Positions 24,716 to 43,779 of a DNA stretch of 64,000 bases are shown here, one piece after another. Positions within the stretch are counted from its first letter, which is position 1, and each line of letters begins with the position of its first letter. Under the pieces are notes generated by a model. That model was not told the DNA's origin and did not search any database. It saw only the letters and a program-made list of their open reading frames with translations. The translations under genes were made by a program, and so were the position numbers. Source of the stretch: Rotaria sordida (lineage: Eukaryota > Rotifera > Eurotatoria > Philodinida > Philodinidae); the NCBI GenBank assembly GCA_905250125.1, contig CAJNOL010000150.1:124001-188000 (forward strand), read 5' to 3'.

Positions 24716-24945
24716 AAAAATTGACTAGAATCAAAATTTGTTGGCGATACTGTCAAAAAATAGCTTTTTGTAAGGGACATATTAGAAGACCCCTTGTAAC
24801 TTTTGAACGATAAGACAAAATAGAAGGTCCCGGGTCTTCTAATGTGTCCGAGGCTTTAAGTACTTCATATCGATTTGATATTTTCTATTCTTTTTAAAGC
24901 CATCATAACGTTACAATTGATTAGAATCAGTCAAAATGCATATTA
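24716..24945. repeat. Small inverted-repeat element
   Basis: Inner arms 24773-24794 and about 24831-24853 (GGGACATATTAGAAGACCC and its near complement), with weaker outer arms around 24716-24750 and 24910-24945 (TTGACTxxAATC and complement). About 230 bp, no coding capacity; MITE-like. Confidence 0.5.
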
Positions 24946-25114
24946 AAATTTTTATTTTTTTTTCAAAATTTCTTCTAAACAGTTTATCCTCCCGTTTCGG
25001 TCCCATTCTAGTTCGCTCATAATTCATCAAACTAAAAGGAGATAATAAACTTTCAGTTATCTTCATGAAATTCCACTTAAAGGTACCCCGTGCTCCTTTC
25101 CTGATCCAAAATTT

Positions 25115-25620
25115 TTAGTTTTTATGTTAGGGTCAGAAAGTACAACTTTCTTTGCGATTTTCAAACAAAAAATTGAAGTTTTCTCCAATACGGTAAGACC
25201 GACTGGGCTCAAACTTTTTGTATGAGTTGGGGTTTTTTTCTCTTGAAAATATTGTACCTACGAAATTTGGCAGATTTTACAAAATTAGCACCATCCTTAA
25301 AAAAGCTTTTTTAATGATATCTCCAGTGTTTTGCTTCTCCTGAGCGTCTGGAACAAAATATTTTTCAAAGAAACAAAAATAAGTATCCAGATTTGTCACA
25401 GAAAAAATTTCAGCCTAAAAAAACTGTGCGGTAGATGTTTGCAACGAGGAAAACTTCTGGTCATTTTTGACTCTCCACCTTTCAAGATCTTCGGGAAGAA
25501 AGCATTTAGGAGTTTTGAGTCTACAACAACTTTTATTCTACTCATCGAGATTTATTCACCCTGAAAGTTTTAAAAATTTTCCTCTAGTCGTTCTCGAGAA
25601 ACCTCGGAAACCGGCGTCCC
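25115..25620 (+). repeat. Dispersed repeat, about 500 bp, copy A
   Basis: A degenerate inverted copy of this segment lies at about 58545-59055 and a fragment in the same orientation at about 60830-60962. Shared blocks include AAGTACAACTTTCTTTGCG, AGGAGTTTTGAGTCTA and TCTCGAGAAACCTCG. A 77-codon frame inside it has no recognisable motif and is interrupted in the other copy. Confidence 0.6.
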
Positions 25621-26748
25621 CTTAAACTAAATGACGCATTAGTGATCATTATTAAGATACATTTATTGAATACGAAAGACGACCAACAAGTAATATGCAA
25701 TTCACAACTATACATCGTAATGCACCTATACTTAATTATGAAAGCTTTCAATATACAATTAAATGCAAGTACAAAAAACAGCATCGAAAAGCGTTGTCGT
25801 GTAAGATCATGCACAACTTCTTACCCTTCTCAATGAACATACCAATGGCAGGCTAACAGATTTACAATTAACAATTCACAGCGACAAAGCTGTAAAAACA
25901 AAGAATTTTTATATAGACTTCAGCCAATATTCTTGTGTTCCTGGATTCAGTCTGATTTATTTTTTTATTTTGAATCTGGAATGTTTATTAGAAAAAAATA
26001 ATTTTTTTACATTAATAATACATATATCTATTATTATAATTCATCTTCTTCATATTTATTGCTTGAAATCGATAATGATTGATTTGTTGCTAAACTTCTC
26101 TTCTCTATTAAGTATAAGTATATTATCATTGTAATCGAACTGAGAAATCATCAAATGGGATCGACTCAAAGACTGTCCCTTCTAAACGAATAGCATTCAA
26201 ATAAAAAAGAAGAAAGATTTTATAATATCGAAATACATAAAATTCAATTATTAGCAAATGTTTATCTACATATCCTCTTATTACTAAGAATAAAGTCTTA
26301 TCTTTATTATTCAAAATCAATCGAAGAATTTATTTTGAACAAAAATGATAATTATAAACATACACCATCGTTTTTATTCTCTTTCTAATAAGATACGATG
26401 TTGTGCATACATATTATAAGAATAAAGAACAAAAAAGGAAAAAAAAAAGAAAAACTTGAGTGCACGCAACAAATAGTTTGTTCAAGGACATAAAATAGAA
26501 CACATATTTACAAACATAAAGAACGAACAAGTACATCTATCTGACACATACAAACAAAAATAATAAATAGGTTAGAAGTATGAGCAGCGAATTTTAAAAA
26601 AAAATGCAAAGTTTAGCTTTATTTTTTCCCAAAATTGAATATTTGTTTTGTGTCATGAGGAAACGATAAAAAAAAGAAAAGAAAAGAAAGAAAAAAAGAA
26701 AAATTTTCACCGATAATGAAATTATTTAATAAATCATCACCGTTTATT

Positions 26749-34219
<7,471 letters not shown>

Positions 34220-36008
34220 TGAAAATTTACAAATAAAAATTCAAAGAATAAAATGATAAACTAATCAATCGCAATTTCATACCGTACATCTTAAAACTAG
34301 AAGAAAGAGAGAGGAAAAAAAAATATACATGATGATTTTAATGATGTGCAAGAGAAAGAGACATGAAGAACGAGTAGAAGAAAAAAAAAAGAGAGCAATG
34401 CTTCTCCTCGATTTCATTTATATGTATCTATATGCAGGCGTAGAACGACATCGTCCATCCATCGAGAGGAGAGAACAAAACGGTGAGAGATCGATCAATT
34501 GGTCGCTGAAAGGAAATATATAACTATATACATGTACTAATGTGTTCGTGGAATAAATATTATTTGGAATTTAAAAAAAAAAATGAAGATAATTATATAT
34601 AATTTGATATAATTTTAAAAGATAAGATGAATAAAAAGTTTGATATGATATATATATTCGGTATTGTAACTTACAGAAATTTGTTTTTTCTTATGAACAA
34701 TCAGAAGAGTAGTCGTCAAAATAGGTGCACATGAAGAAAAAAGAGAATGGAAAGAAAGGAACAACAGAATAGAGAGAAAAAAGGTAATTCATCATTTCAA
34801 TTGGATGGAAAGTGATGACAAGCAACGAACATCTATTTAAGAGGGCGCCGAACGGCAGAGTAAGAAAAAAAAAAATGTTCACACACTTTATTTAAGTGAT
34901 TCGAAGTGCAAAGATAGAAGAAAAACAAATTAAAATACTTTGCTTATTGAATATATTATCGGTTTGCTTGGAATTCCAAATGATTCATATGAATAATATT
35001 TGTAGATTGAAATGAATAAGATAAATTTAATTGTCATGTTTTTTATTATTGTGTATGATTAAAGCCTTAGAATTTGTCCATTCGAATTGTAAAATTACGT
35101 AAGATATGAACTTTATTTTGTGATTATGAAAACAAATTTTTAATTTATTTTGTTGTTAGACTTTATACACAATAATACAAAATAGATTATTTATTACTAT
35201 CTTATCAACTAACAACAATTATCAGTTCGACTGTCTTCTATGTGGTGTTAATATAGATAAACAAAAACCTAGCGAATGTTTTTTGTTTTTCATATTAAAG
35301 CCACAATCAACTTATTCTTTGTCATTTTCGAGCGACTCACCAAAATAAAATTTATTATTGGTTTGATTCCATAACGACTATCATTTTTTTTGTTCTTGAG
35401 ACATTCTAATGACTCATGTTAAGAAAAAGCAATCGTTCAAATAATAATTTTCCCACAAATTATTATATATAAAGCAAAAAAAATTCATTTGAGAAGGACA
35501 AAAGAAGAGAAGTCGAAATCGAGTTGTGTAGCTTTTTCCGTTTTGAATTCAGTAACAAATCATTTTAGAATAAATAATTTTTATTTAATTAAAAATAGAA
35601 TAACAAATTGAAGGATGAGCATTTTATTTTAAAAAGAATAATTTTTCTTCTATTATTTAGATCAATTTAAACAATAGATTAGATAGTAAGTATCTTTTCC
35701 AAGTGAATAAATAATATCTCTTGTGTCTAATGGCAGGAGGTAAATTCCTTCCTCTTGGATTAGTGGTAGCATATGTGGATATAATGCCACACCGTGTCAT
35801 AATGCTCTTCCTGAAAGGAAAGAAATCAATGAATACATTTAACTAACCGAATGAATATCAATAGATAATTAGTTTTATATCGCCTTCTATTTCAAATTCG
35901 TAGTATCTGTAAATGTACCATTGAATAATTTTAATAATACCGGTAATAAAATTCTATTTTAGATAGTCATTAGGATGTATATCTATTGAATTTTCATTTT
36001 AAATCACG
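34220..36008. other. Divergent intergenic region between Par-3 and the CBM21-USP gene
   Basis: About 1.8 kb that should hold both promoters. On the minus strand, donor-like words at about 34283 (ACGGTATGA) and 34675 (CTGTAAGTT) suggest non-coding Par-3 5' exons. I see no clear TATA box or coding exon. A tRNA-like stretch near 35750 was examined and rejected. Confidence 0.4.
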
Positions 36009-39000
36009 ATGACTACTTCAAATCCAAAACAATGTATAAATCGAGAGTATTATTTATGTATGCCAAAAAATTTTCAACGTCCAACAAATCTTCTTCAACA
36101 AGTTTATGAAAAACAAGTTGTACTTGAAAATATTTTTGTTCGTAATATTACAGCATATGGAACTATTCGTGTGAACAATTGTTCATTTCATAAAAAAGTT
36201 TCTGTACGTTTTACAATTGATAAATGGAAAAATTTTTCTATTATAAATGCATATCATTCAATGTATTATTCAGATAGTAATACAGACTCATTTCAATTTA
36301 AATTAACTATACCAAAAGATAAATTATTAATATTATTATCATCATCATTACAAAATTCTACATTATCAATGAATGTTTCATTTGCTATTTGTTATGCTGT
36401 TCAAGGAGAAGAATTTTGGGATAATAATTATTCTCAAAATTATAGACTTGAAATAATAGAAAAGTGAGCATAGTTTAACAACTATACGTAAATTTATGAA
36501 AAAAGTCCGAAATTATGTCTTGCAATAGTTTCAACTTAATATTATTGTATAAAATGAGATATTACAATAAGCAAAATTTCATATCATTAAAGCACTAAGT
36601 TCAATGAAAATCGGCAATTACTATTTCAAAAATGTTTTAAAATCTGTCATGCAAAAATAAATAGCACGCTTTGTAGAGCAAACTGAATCATAAAAAAGAA
36701 ACCTATTTTCACATTTTGAATTTCATAGATTTAGAAAGAAATTCTGAATACATATTCAAAAAAGTCTGATTCTAACTAATTGCATTTGGCTCTAATCAGT
36801 TGTCGAAAAATGAGTGAATATTTTGTATCAAGACTTTTGCACTATAGGTTTTGTATTCTGTAAAAAAAATATTTATTTTCAATTAATGGTATTGATTTGC
36901 AGATGAAAATCTATGAAGGCAGATTTTTTTCATTGTTTAATCTCTAACGGTTTCAACAGACTATTTTGTTATCATCTTCGGAGAACTGATTATAATTTAT
37001 TAATTTTATAATAGTAAACAAAAAAGAACAAACTCCATAATAGATCAATCATCTATAAGAAAATCTATTCTATATGATGGTGTACTACGTAAACAAATTG
37101 CAGAAGATTATCAAACAATTTCAAATGAATTTCGACAAGTAGGAAATATATGTGGATTGAAAAATCTTGGTGGAACATGTTATATGAATTCTGTTTTGCA
37201 ATCATTATTATTTACTTCATTATTAACAAATTATTTTTTGTTAAATGAAAATGATAAAGATCTTACTATGAATAATCTATCAGTTTCAAAACAAATAATA
37301 GCTAGTGAATATTTAAATTTATTATATTTATTATATTGTGGTGAATATAATGTTTTAACACCAGCACCATTTAAACAAGTAATTGGTCATATACAATTAA
37401 CTTATTTAGAAAATCAACAACAGGATGCCCATGAATTTCTTATATTTTTACTTGATCATTTACATAAAGACTTGAATACAGTAACAATATTAATATTCAT
37501 AAGAAAAAGAAAATCTTTTATTTTATTCTCATAGATAAAATCTACTGAAATTTTAAATCAAACTCAAGAAATCGAACGTAATTTAGTTGATCAAATAAAT
37601 AATCATTCCATTATTGTTGACTTATTCTATGTAAGTATTGTTAGTGCAATCTCTAAGGAATTACTATGTGAAACACAACGTAGTTGCATTTGCTAATTAC
37701 AGTGCGAATATTTTATTCTATCTGCGAAACCTTATTCATATGCTATGTGTGACTGTATATCAACAACGACTGCCGCCGTCTGCGAGAGAACAGGATGGAT
37801 CCAAATTTTTTACTCCTGTACTTCAACACTAGAGACGTGCGGCACTAATTTTAGTTCGGCTTCCGATGGCTAAAACCAGGATTGGGACTATGAGAAAAAA
37901 AATTATCCCAATCGGAACTATAGATTATAGTTAAATATTCTATGACTATAAGCAATTTATCTAATAAGTCACCAACTAGAGCATAATTCAAGAGAGATAA
38001 CCCAGAAAAGTGATAGTCGCCAAATAAATAAACTAAAAGTAAGTATTGAAGAATTTTATTAAGTGTGATACAAATAAATTCTGGACTAGTCTTCTCTAGA
38101 CCAGGACCAATACAGAAGAAGCGACCTGGACCGGTATCAATAGAAAAGAAGTTACTGAAGCCGCGACTAATAGTAAAGAAGCGACTGAGTCCGGGCCCAT
38201 AGAAAAGAAGTGATCGGCCCGACACCAATCGAAAAGAAGCTACCGGGACCGGAACTAGTGGCAGAGTCACTGAAGAAGCTAGGGGGCTCGACTCCCATAG
38301 AAAATTTTACATCCATTGAGACTGTTAGGCGTTCGTCACTACAGTGGCAGACTTTAGACTGCATATGGTACTCAGCTTCCCCTACACCGAAATCCTGGTT
38401 CCGCCACTAACCGGGACTAAGCCAATAGAAAAGAAGCGACCGGGATCGGAACCCATGCATAAGAAGTTACCGATACCAGGACCAATAAGAAAACCTATCG
38501 AAATCAGGAACCAGTAGAAAAAAGGTACTGGGATCAAAAAAACTTGTTCCTGCAAATCTCTATTCAATACTTATTTTAGATCGTGTTTCACAAAAAATCT
38601 TTAATTTTTATTGCTATATTTCTATCAAGGGTACGTATCTATCGACAACAACATGTCTAGATTGTATGTACACTTCACATAATTTTGAGCCATTTATTTG
38701 TCTTACTCTTCCAATTCCATCAACAAATCAATGTACATTAGAAGATTGTCTTAGACATCTCAATGAAGATGAATATTTAAATGATGAATCAAGATGGTTT
38801 TGTATGTTTAAAATTGAATAGATATAAATATCTGTATACATATATTTTCTAGGTCCTAGATGTAAATGTTTTTGTAATGGAAAAAGACGTTTAGAAATTC
38901 ATAAATTACCAAAAATATTGATTATTCAACTTAAACGGTAAGAATCAATGAAGATAAATTAATACATTGAAATATTTTGAAATAATTAAAATAGATTTCA

Positions 39001-39310
39001 AATAAATTATGAAATGAATTTAATTAAAAATAATACACTTGTGCTTTATCCTGAAGATAATCTTGATTTACATCAATGTTGTTCTTCATCGTCTGTACAG
39101 CAATCATTCTATACACTTTATTCAGTTATCAATCATGATGGTTCATTGAATGGTGGACATTATACAACATTTTGTCGAGATATTATGGTTAATCAACAAC
39201 AATGGTTTGAATGTGATGATGAAACAATAAAATATTTACATTCAGATAAATTATATTTAAATTCAAAAGCTTATCTCTTATTTTATATGATGAATCAAAC
39301 GAACATGTAG
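36009..39310 (+). CDS. CBM21 - ubiquitin-specific protease fusion protein
   Basis: Six exons: 36009-36463, 37015-37480, 37535-37630, 38630-38801, 38853-38937, 38995-39310; 529 aa. Residues of about 35-148 form a CBM21 domain as in PP1 glycogen-targeting subunits (PPP1R3): VVLENI, GTIRVNN, FHKKVSVRFTIDKW, DSFQFKL, then FAICYAVQGEEFWDNNYSQNY. No RVxF PP1-docking motif is seen before it. Residues of about 195-525 are a USP domain: Cys box GLKNLGGTCYMNSVLQSL (Cys207, oxyanion Asn202), QQDAHEFL, zinc knuckle CLDC/CPRC, LPKILIIQLKRF, His box HDGSLNGGHY (His480), then ECDDETI. The triad looks intact. The exon-1 donor is GTGAGC and the junction is phase 2. The USP exon has no ATG before the Cys box and an in-frame stop just upstream, so it needs the CBM21 exon. 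If exon 1 is not spliced it ends at TGA 36465-36467. Confidence 0.85.
37830..38562. mobile_element. hAT-type non-autonomous element in the CBM21-USP intron
   Basis: 733 bp in intron 3. Termini TAGAGACGTGCGGC and (right end, reversed) TAGAGATTTGCAGG are imperfect inverted repeats. Flanking 8-mers are TTCAACAC (37822-37829) and TTCAATAC (38563-38570), 7/8 identical, as expected for an aged hAT target duplication. Inside, a degenerate unit of about 28-30 bp (GACCGGGACC plus AATAGAAAAGAAG) recurs at about 38098-38260 and 38405-38540, resembling hAT subterminal repeats. No transposase is seen. Confidence 0.7.
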
Positions 39311-40510
39311 ATCTCTTTTGTTTAATTTGATTATTTTCATATTTTTCTATTACACTTGAACATATAAGCATGATTGTTGATTTTATTATGTTTAGTCCGG
39401 CATCAATAAGATAAAAAAATAAAATAAAATAATTCATTTTTTTTTCTTGTATGAACATACTTCAGATCACTGACACGAGTTTACTCAAATTGTTTTCATA
39501 ACACGAGGATTATCACGAATGGCATCTATTTATCATTTTAATTTTATAATTCTAAACATTGATTATGTTCAATTAACTCGAGTTCACATACGATATTTTC
39601 AGTATGCTGAAGATTTACTTTATACCAAAAATAGATTTGTAACGAGTAATCAACAAAGATTATAAAAGTAATCGTACACATTGCACAAGGTTATTGATAA
39701 AAACAAATATTTACTGAGTCGATTCGTATGTATAATCTCTCTTGGCAGCTACCTTTCTCAAGTACCATTAAATCTACATAGTTAATAAAAAAAGTCAAAA
39801 TCCAACACATAACCATAAGTTACTTTTAATGTTGGAATTATCAAATTCATAAAAATAATCTACGCATGTCACCTGCAAGATGTTTTTTTTATATGCGAAA
39901 AAAAAAACAACATATTCATGAAATTATGATTGTAATAATAGCAACAAGCCTAAAAAAAAGTACATATATGTAAAATTGACTGAGAAAAAAAAATTGTATA
40001 TGAAATTTATTCGAATAAATTAAATTTTTTATTATTTATTTTTCTTAGCAACGAATTTTTTCTTTTTACAATCCACATAATCATATAAGTGAATGAATCA
40101 TTAATGTTCTTGTATGACGTTGCCAACTCAACATGTCTAGACAACGCTTTGCAGAGGCGTTTTTTTTGCACTTTGTAAATGTCATCAAAAGACTGTGGAG
40201 CAACATTACGCAATTATTCTTACGTAATTATAGAAGAAAAAAAAAGATATCCTCTTACATTCAAAATGACAAAAATGCGGAAATCAAGAGAAAAATCAAC
40301 AATAGATCTATTTTTTTCTTTATCCTTTCTGTTGGAATTAAGCAATTTTTCTCCGATGATTCATATTTTTCTTTCCTTCCTTTTGGATATTTCCATACTC
40401 TGTGAAAGAACAAAAAACGAGTATAAATACTCTGCAAATTTCGTGATTGCAGTTCTTTTTATTGGCAATACATTTACCAGTATATTTTTTATTATTATAG
40501 ATAAATAACT
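39311..40510. other. Intergenic region upstream of F-BAR copy 1
   Basis: No exon recognised. It ends with a TATA-like word at 40421-40430, described separately, and an ATTATTATAG acceptor-like site about 10 nt before the ATG. Confidence 0.45.
40421..40430 (+). promoter_or_regulatory. TATA-like element of F-BAR copy 1
   Basis: GTATAAATAC about 80-90 nt upstream of the ATG, embedded in a small palindrome (GAGTATAAATACTC). The position fits a core promoter with a short 5'UTR. Confidence 0.45.
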
Positions 40511-41773
40511 ATGACTTCACGAATGAAATCAGCTATTCTTCGTCATACTAATTCAATAAAACTTTCGAATTTTATTGGATTAAAAGATACTATTCGTGCT
40601 CATATCCCTAATACAAACAATGATGCTTGTTATATATCTAATGAATATATTCAATCGAATTTTTTCGACGATGACAATTATTTATCAATTATCAAATGTC
40701 TGGATGGAGGTTATGAAATTTGTAAAGATTGTATTGAATATATGGAAGATTATAATGATCTTTTACAAGAATATATTGATAGTCTTACGTCATATTCAAG
40801 AAAATGGAAATCAAAAATAAAACATCAATCAGCACTTTCATCTTATAATACAACAAAACTTGCTCAACGTGAAACAGTTTCAACACCTAAACAATATGCT
40901 GAACTTTTACAAATTCAATATAGTGCTATTCTAAAAATGATTGCTACATATCGTACACAAGTCGAACGAATATATCCAAATGAACGTATTGGTACTACTC
41001 ATAAACATTATCGTACAGAAACTATGAAGAATTTATTTAAAGCAGCACGTTCAACATTATATAAATTATCAGATAAACTTGAAAAATTACATGAACAAGA
41101 AACAAAAGCACAACATGCTCTTCATGATGCTAATATTCAATGTGAAAATCTTAGTTTAGATCCAACAGCAAGTAAAACAAAAATTTCTAATGCAAAAGAA
41201 AATCAAATTAAACGACAAGATAAATTCGATGAAATTAAACGAGAAATTGTACGAATTGAAGAAGAATATAATCAAGAATATGAAACTTATCGTACGAAAG
41301 CAATAGATATTTATGAAAAATGTCGAATATTTGAACAAGAACGTTTAGATTTGATTGGAGAAACTTTAATTAAATTTAATGAAGTAGCATTTTCATCGAA
41401 ATATTTAACTGAACAAAATGAAATCTATGAAAATCTTATGTTAAAACTCAAAACTCAACGAAATTCTTTAGAAGATCTTGATTTTTGGGCACAAACTTAT
41501 GGTGTTTATGATTCAACAACATCTTTATCATCTCAAACAAGTCAAAATGAAAGTATTTCTTCTCAAATAACTACTCGAAAAACTAAGAAATCTCATAAAA
41601 ATGAATCAGAGAATCTTACAACTAAAGAAGAAAACATACAAGAATCCATTGCTGAAGATGAAGAACAACAATCACAAGTAGATAATACTACAACAACGAA
41701 ATTAAAAAAGAATAAAAATACAACATCTGTTCAAAAAAAACCTAATACTGCAGCGCTCAATGACGTATCATAA
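40511..41773 (+). CDS. Syndapin-like F-BAR protein without SH3, copy 1 (intronless)
   Basis: A single exon of 420 aa. Residues of about 50-340 match the F-BAR layout of PACSIN/syndapin: FFDDDNYLSIIKCLDGGYEIC (compare NYKRTVKRIDDGHRLC), a long helical region, KCRIFEQERLDLIGETL (compare QCQQFEEKRLRFFREVL) and DLDFWAQTYG (compare DLRWFRANHG). F-BAR domains dimerise into curved helical bundles that bind and tubulate membranes. The tail is Ser/Thr/Lys-rich and lacks the C-terminal SH3 and NPF motifs that link syndapins to dynamin and N-WASP. The first 45 residues differ from copies 2 and 3. An AATAAA follows at about 41955. Copies 2 and 3 have an intron after the DGG codons; this copy has none. 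Confidence 0.82.
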   Translation: MTSRMKSAILRHTNSIKLSNFIGLKDTIRAHIPNTNNDACYISNEYIQSNFFDDDNYLSIIKCLDGGYEICKDCIEYMEDYNDLLQEYIDSLTSYSRKWKSKIKHQSALSSYNTTKLAQRETVSTPKQYAELLQIQYSAILKMIATYRTQVERIYPNERIGTTHKHYRTETMKNLFKAARSTLYKLSDKLEKLHEQETKAQHALHDANIQCENLSLDPTASKTKISNAKENQIKRQDKFDEIKREIVRIEEEYNQEYETYRTKAIDIYEKCRIFEQERLDLIGETLIKFNEVAFSSKYLTEQNEIYENLMLKLKTQRNSLEDLDFWAQTYGVYDSTTSLSSQTSQNESISSQITTRKTKKSHKNESENLTTKEENIQESIAEDEEQQSQVDNTTTTKLKKNKNTTSVQKKPNTAALNDVS

Positions 41774-43779
41774 ACAAAATTAGTAATGATTTAAATAGGA
41801 AAGAAAAAAATTAAATTTAGATATTTTGTGTAGTCAAGAGTTTATAGATTTTTGTATAGTAACTGTTTATTTTTGTTTTTCTTCTCATGTTGTGATAAAC
41901 TCAGTATTCTAGTTTCTTGTAACGATAAGAATGTTAATTTTTTTTAATATGTTCAATAAAATTGATATTTTGTGTGAAAATGAAGTTTTACATATTTTTT
42001 TATTCAAAATTGTAATTACGCAATAACATTACAATCTTGCGTCAGTTATAATATACTAGAATTATTAATCTTAAGTTCTCATATGATTCATCATGACGAC
42101 AAAGTTTACTGAGATTAGAATTGACCTTTAGGAATAAATAAAGATGACGTGTTACATTGTTGTAAAATTCTTCTATACATAAGAAGTTTTACTTGATTCA
42201 ATTTTTATGATTTGGTGATAATGAAATATAAGCAAGAAGAAATATGTAATAATGAGGTATGAAAATAAAATCATAGTTCAGATATTTTTACGTGTAGAAA
42301 TAGACTTTAGCAATGTTCGTGAATTATTAGTTTTCCAAACAAAAAAAAAGTTCAACAATTTTTTTAATCACAAGACAAAAAAAAATTAATTCATTTGATG
42401 AAAACACGATAACTATGTCTACTTTTGATAAGAAAGCTCTTAATAGACTCAGCTAGATGTTTGAAAGTCAGTTTATGAGCAACTGAACTTTTATTCAGTT
42501 CAACCAATAGTTTTGTTCTTTAGAAATGGCTTCACTGAATGTATGAATGCCAATTTAGTGGAAATTTTTTTTTTGCTCTATTAGTCAAAATTCTTCATTA
42601 TGATTAACTCTCCTTGTTAATCATAAAAATGACTCACAATTTGTTAGTACAAAAGGGGAAACATTTCATTGAATAGTATGAAAATATTTAACATAAATGG
42701 ACGATTTAGTTTATATGAACCATTTGCCGAGAAAATGTCTACACAAGACTGATCAAATTCCAGTGGACTATGTCAACAAATGATATGCATGACTACATCA
42801 AATTTGTCGGTAAATTATTATCACTTCAATTTTTATGTGTTTATTTTGAGTATTAACTCGCTCTTCATTGGAGAAGGTTTAAGCCAACTAAAGGAATAAA
42901 TGGAATTTTTCAATGATAATACGCGATAACTCTACGAAGTTTTGTGTTTTATTCAAGATTCTATCCTTTGACTATCAATTATCCAAACGCGAAAGTCCAT
43001 GGGTACCTATCATAAAATTGGACCAATCCAGCCCATTGAGAACATCGGTTAATAAAACTATGAACTATTGATTTATTCATCATTTCGTACATCTTTTTTT
43101 GTCTAATGATTTATTAAATTTTTTCAAGACTTAAGTTTGACTTCTAAATAAATAAGGTATACTACGAAAAATCTTCGAATTTTTGTATATAGAAGATCAA
43201 TAGAAATAATTATTGATAAATTCCAACAAAAGGAATTGTATTAAAGATTTTTTTTTGTATGAATTTGGTATTTCTGTCTGTGATGATTCATTCAAGATGG
43301 TTTTATTTTATCTATATGCTAATAAAGAAGTTGTTACGCAATAACAGTGTTTGTTCTCTTAGATATTTCAATTCAAAAATTCTTTGTTTTATTCCCAATG
43401 AATTACATGGTTACCTTGGAAACGAAAAGATAAGTGGAAGAAAGTTGCTACCGGAAGAAAAAAGGTGTGGCTAAACGTTTAATTTTTTTTCTGTGGAACT
43501 TTTTCGTCATTCTTTGCTTCTTTTCTGAATCGAAATTGTTTTTCGATGAATCAGTGGAACTATCCAACTTAATTTTCATTTCTTTCGTAGAATTACTTCC
43601 ACGTATTCAAAAAAAAAAAGAGATTTCTCCTCCCCCGCTCTTTGTTTGTGTATATATATAAGCTTGATTCGATTCATTCATTGCATTTTACAACATAATC
43701 ACTTCTCTTTGTCAAATCTTTTTCATCTTATATTATTAAAACATTATTCAAAGTAAGTTCACACTTCACATTGATTATC
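41774..43779. other. Spacer between F-BAR copies 1 and 2, partly duplicated
   Basis: 41774 to about 42340 is homologous to the 3' flank of copy 2 (45009 to about 45660), including AATAAA and long blocks such as TCTTAAGTTCTCATATGATTC. From about 43240 on, the sequence is homologous to the 5' flank of copy 3 (from about 47330), up to the TATA box. No other exon is seen. Confidence 0.65.
43651..43662 (+). promoter_or_regulatory. TATA box of F-BAR copy 2
   Basis: TATATATATAAG followed by CTTGATTCGATTCATTCATT about 120 nt upstream of the ATG. The same TATA plus TGATTCGATTCACTCATT arrangement precedes copy 3, so this core promoter was duplicated and retained. Confidence 0.55.

Larger units (their letters stand above)
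21420..26748. other. Gene-free 5.3-kb region
   Basis: It lies upstream of the RING ligase and downstream of Par-3 (both minus strand). No exon with motif or codon support was found. Contents seen: a (TG)n run at about 22956-22976, an ATC run at about 23256-23271, a small inverted-repeat element at about 24716-24945, and a long dispersed repeat copy at about 25115-25620. The remainder is AT-rich and featureless to my reading. Confidence 0.55.

Noticed and set aside
25331..25564. 77-aa frame as a gene
   Set aside because: Lies inside a dispersed repeat whose other copy does not keep the frame; no motif.
35740..35800. tRNA-like stretch (GGATTAGTGGTAGCATATG resembling an A box)
   Set aside because: No B box (GGTTCGANNCC) at the right distance and no acceptor-stem pairing seen.
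36009..36467. Stand-alone 152-aa PPP1R3-like protein ending at TGA, with USP as a separate gene
   Set aside because: The TGA lies within a good GTGAGC donor, and the USP exon has no usable ATG before the catalytic Cys. The fusion is preferred, though only cDNA can settle it.
37851..38567. Several reading frames with repeated GPGxFFxIG-like peptides
   Set aside because: They are translations of the degenerate 30-bp repeats inside the hAT-type element, not a protein gene.
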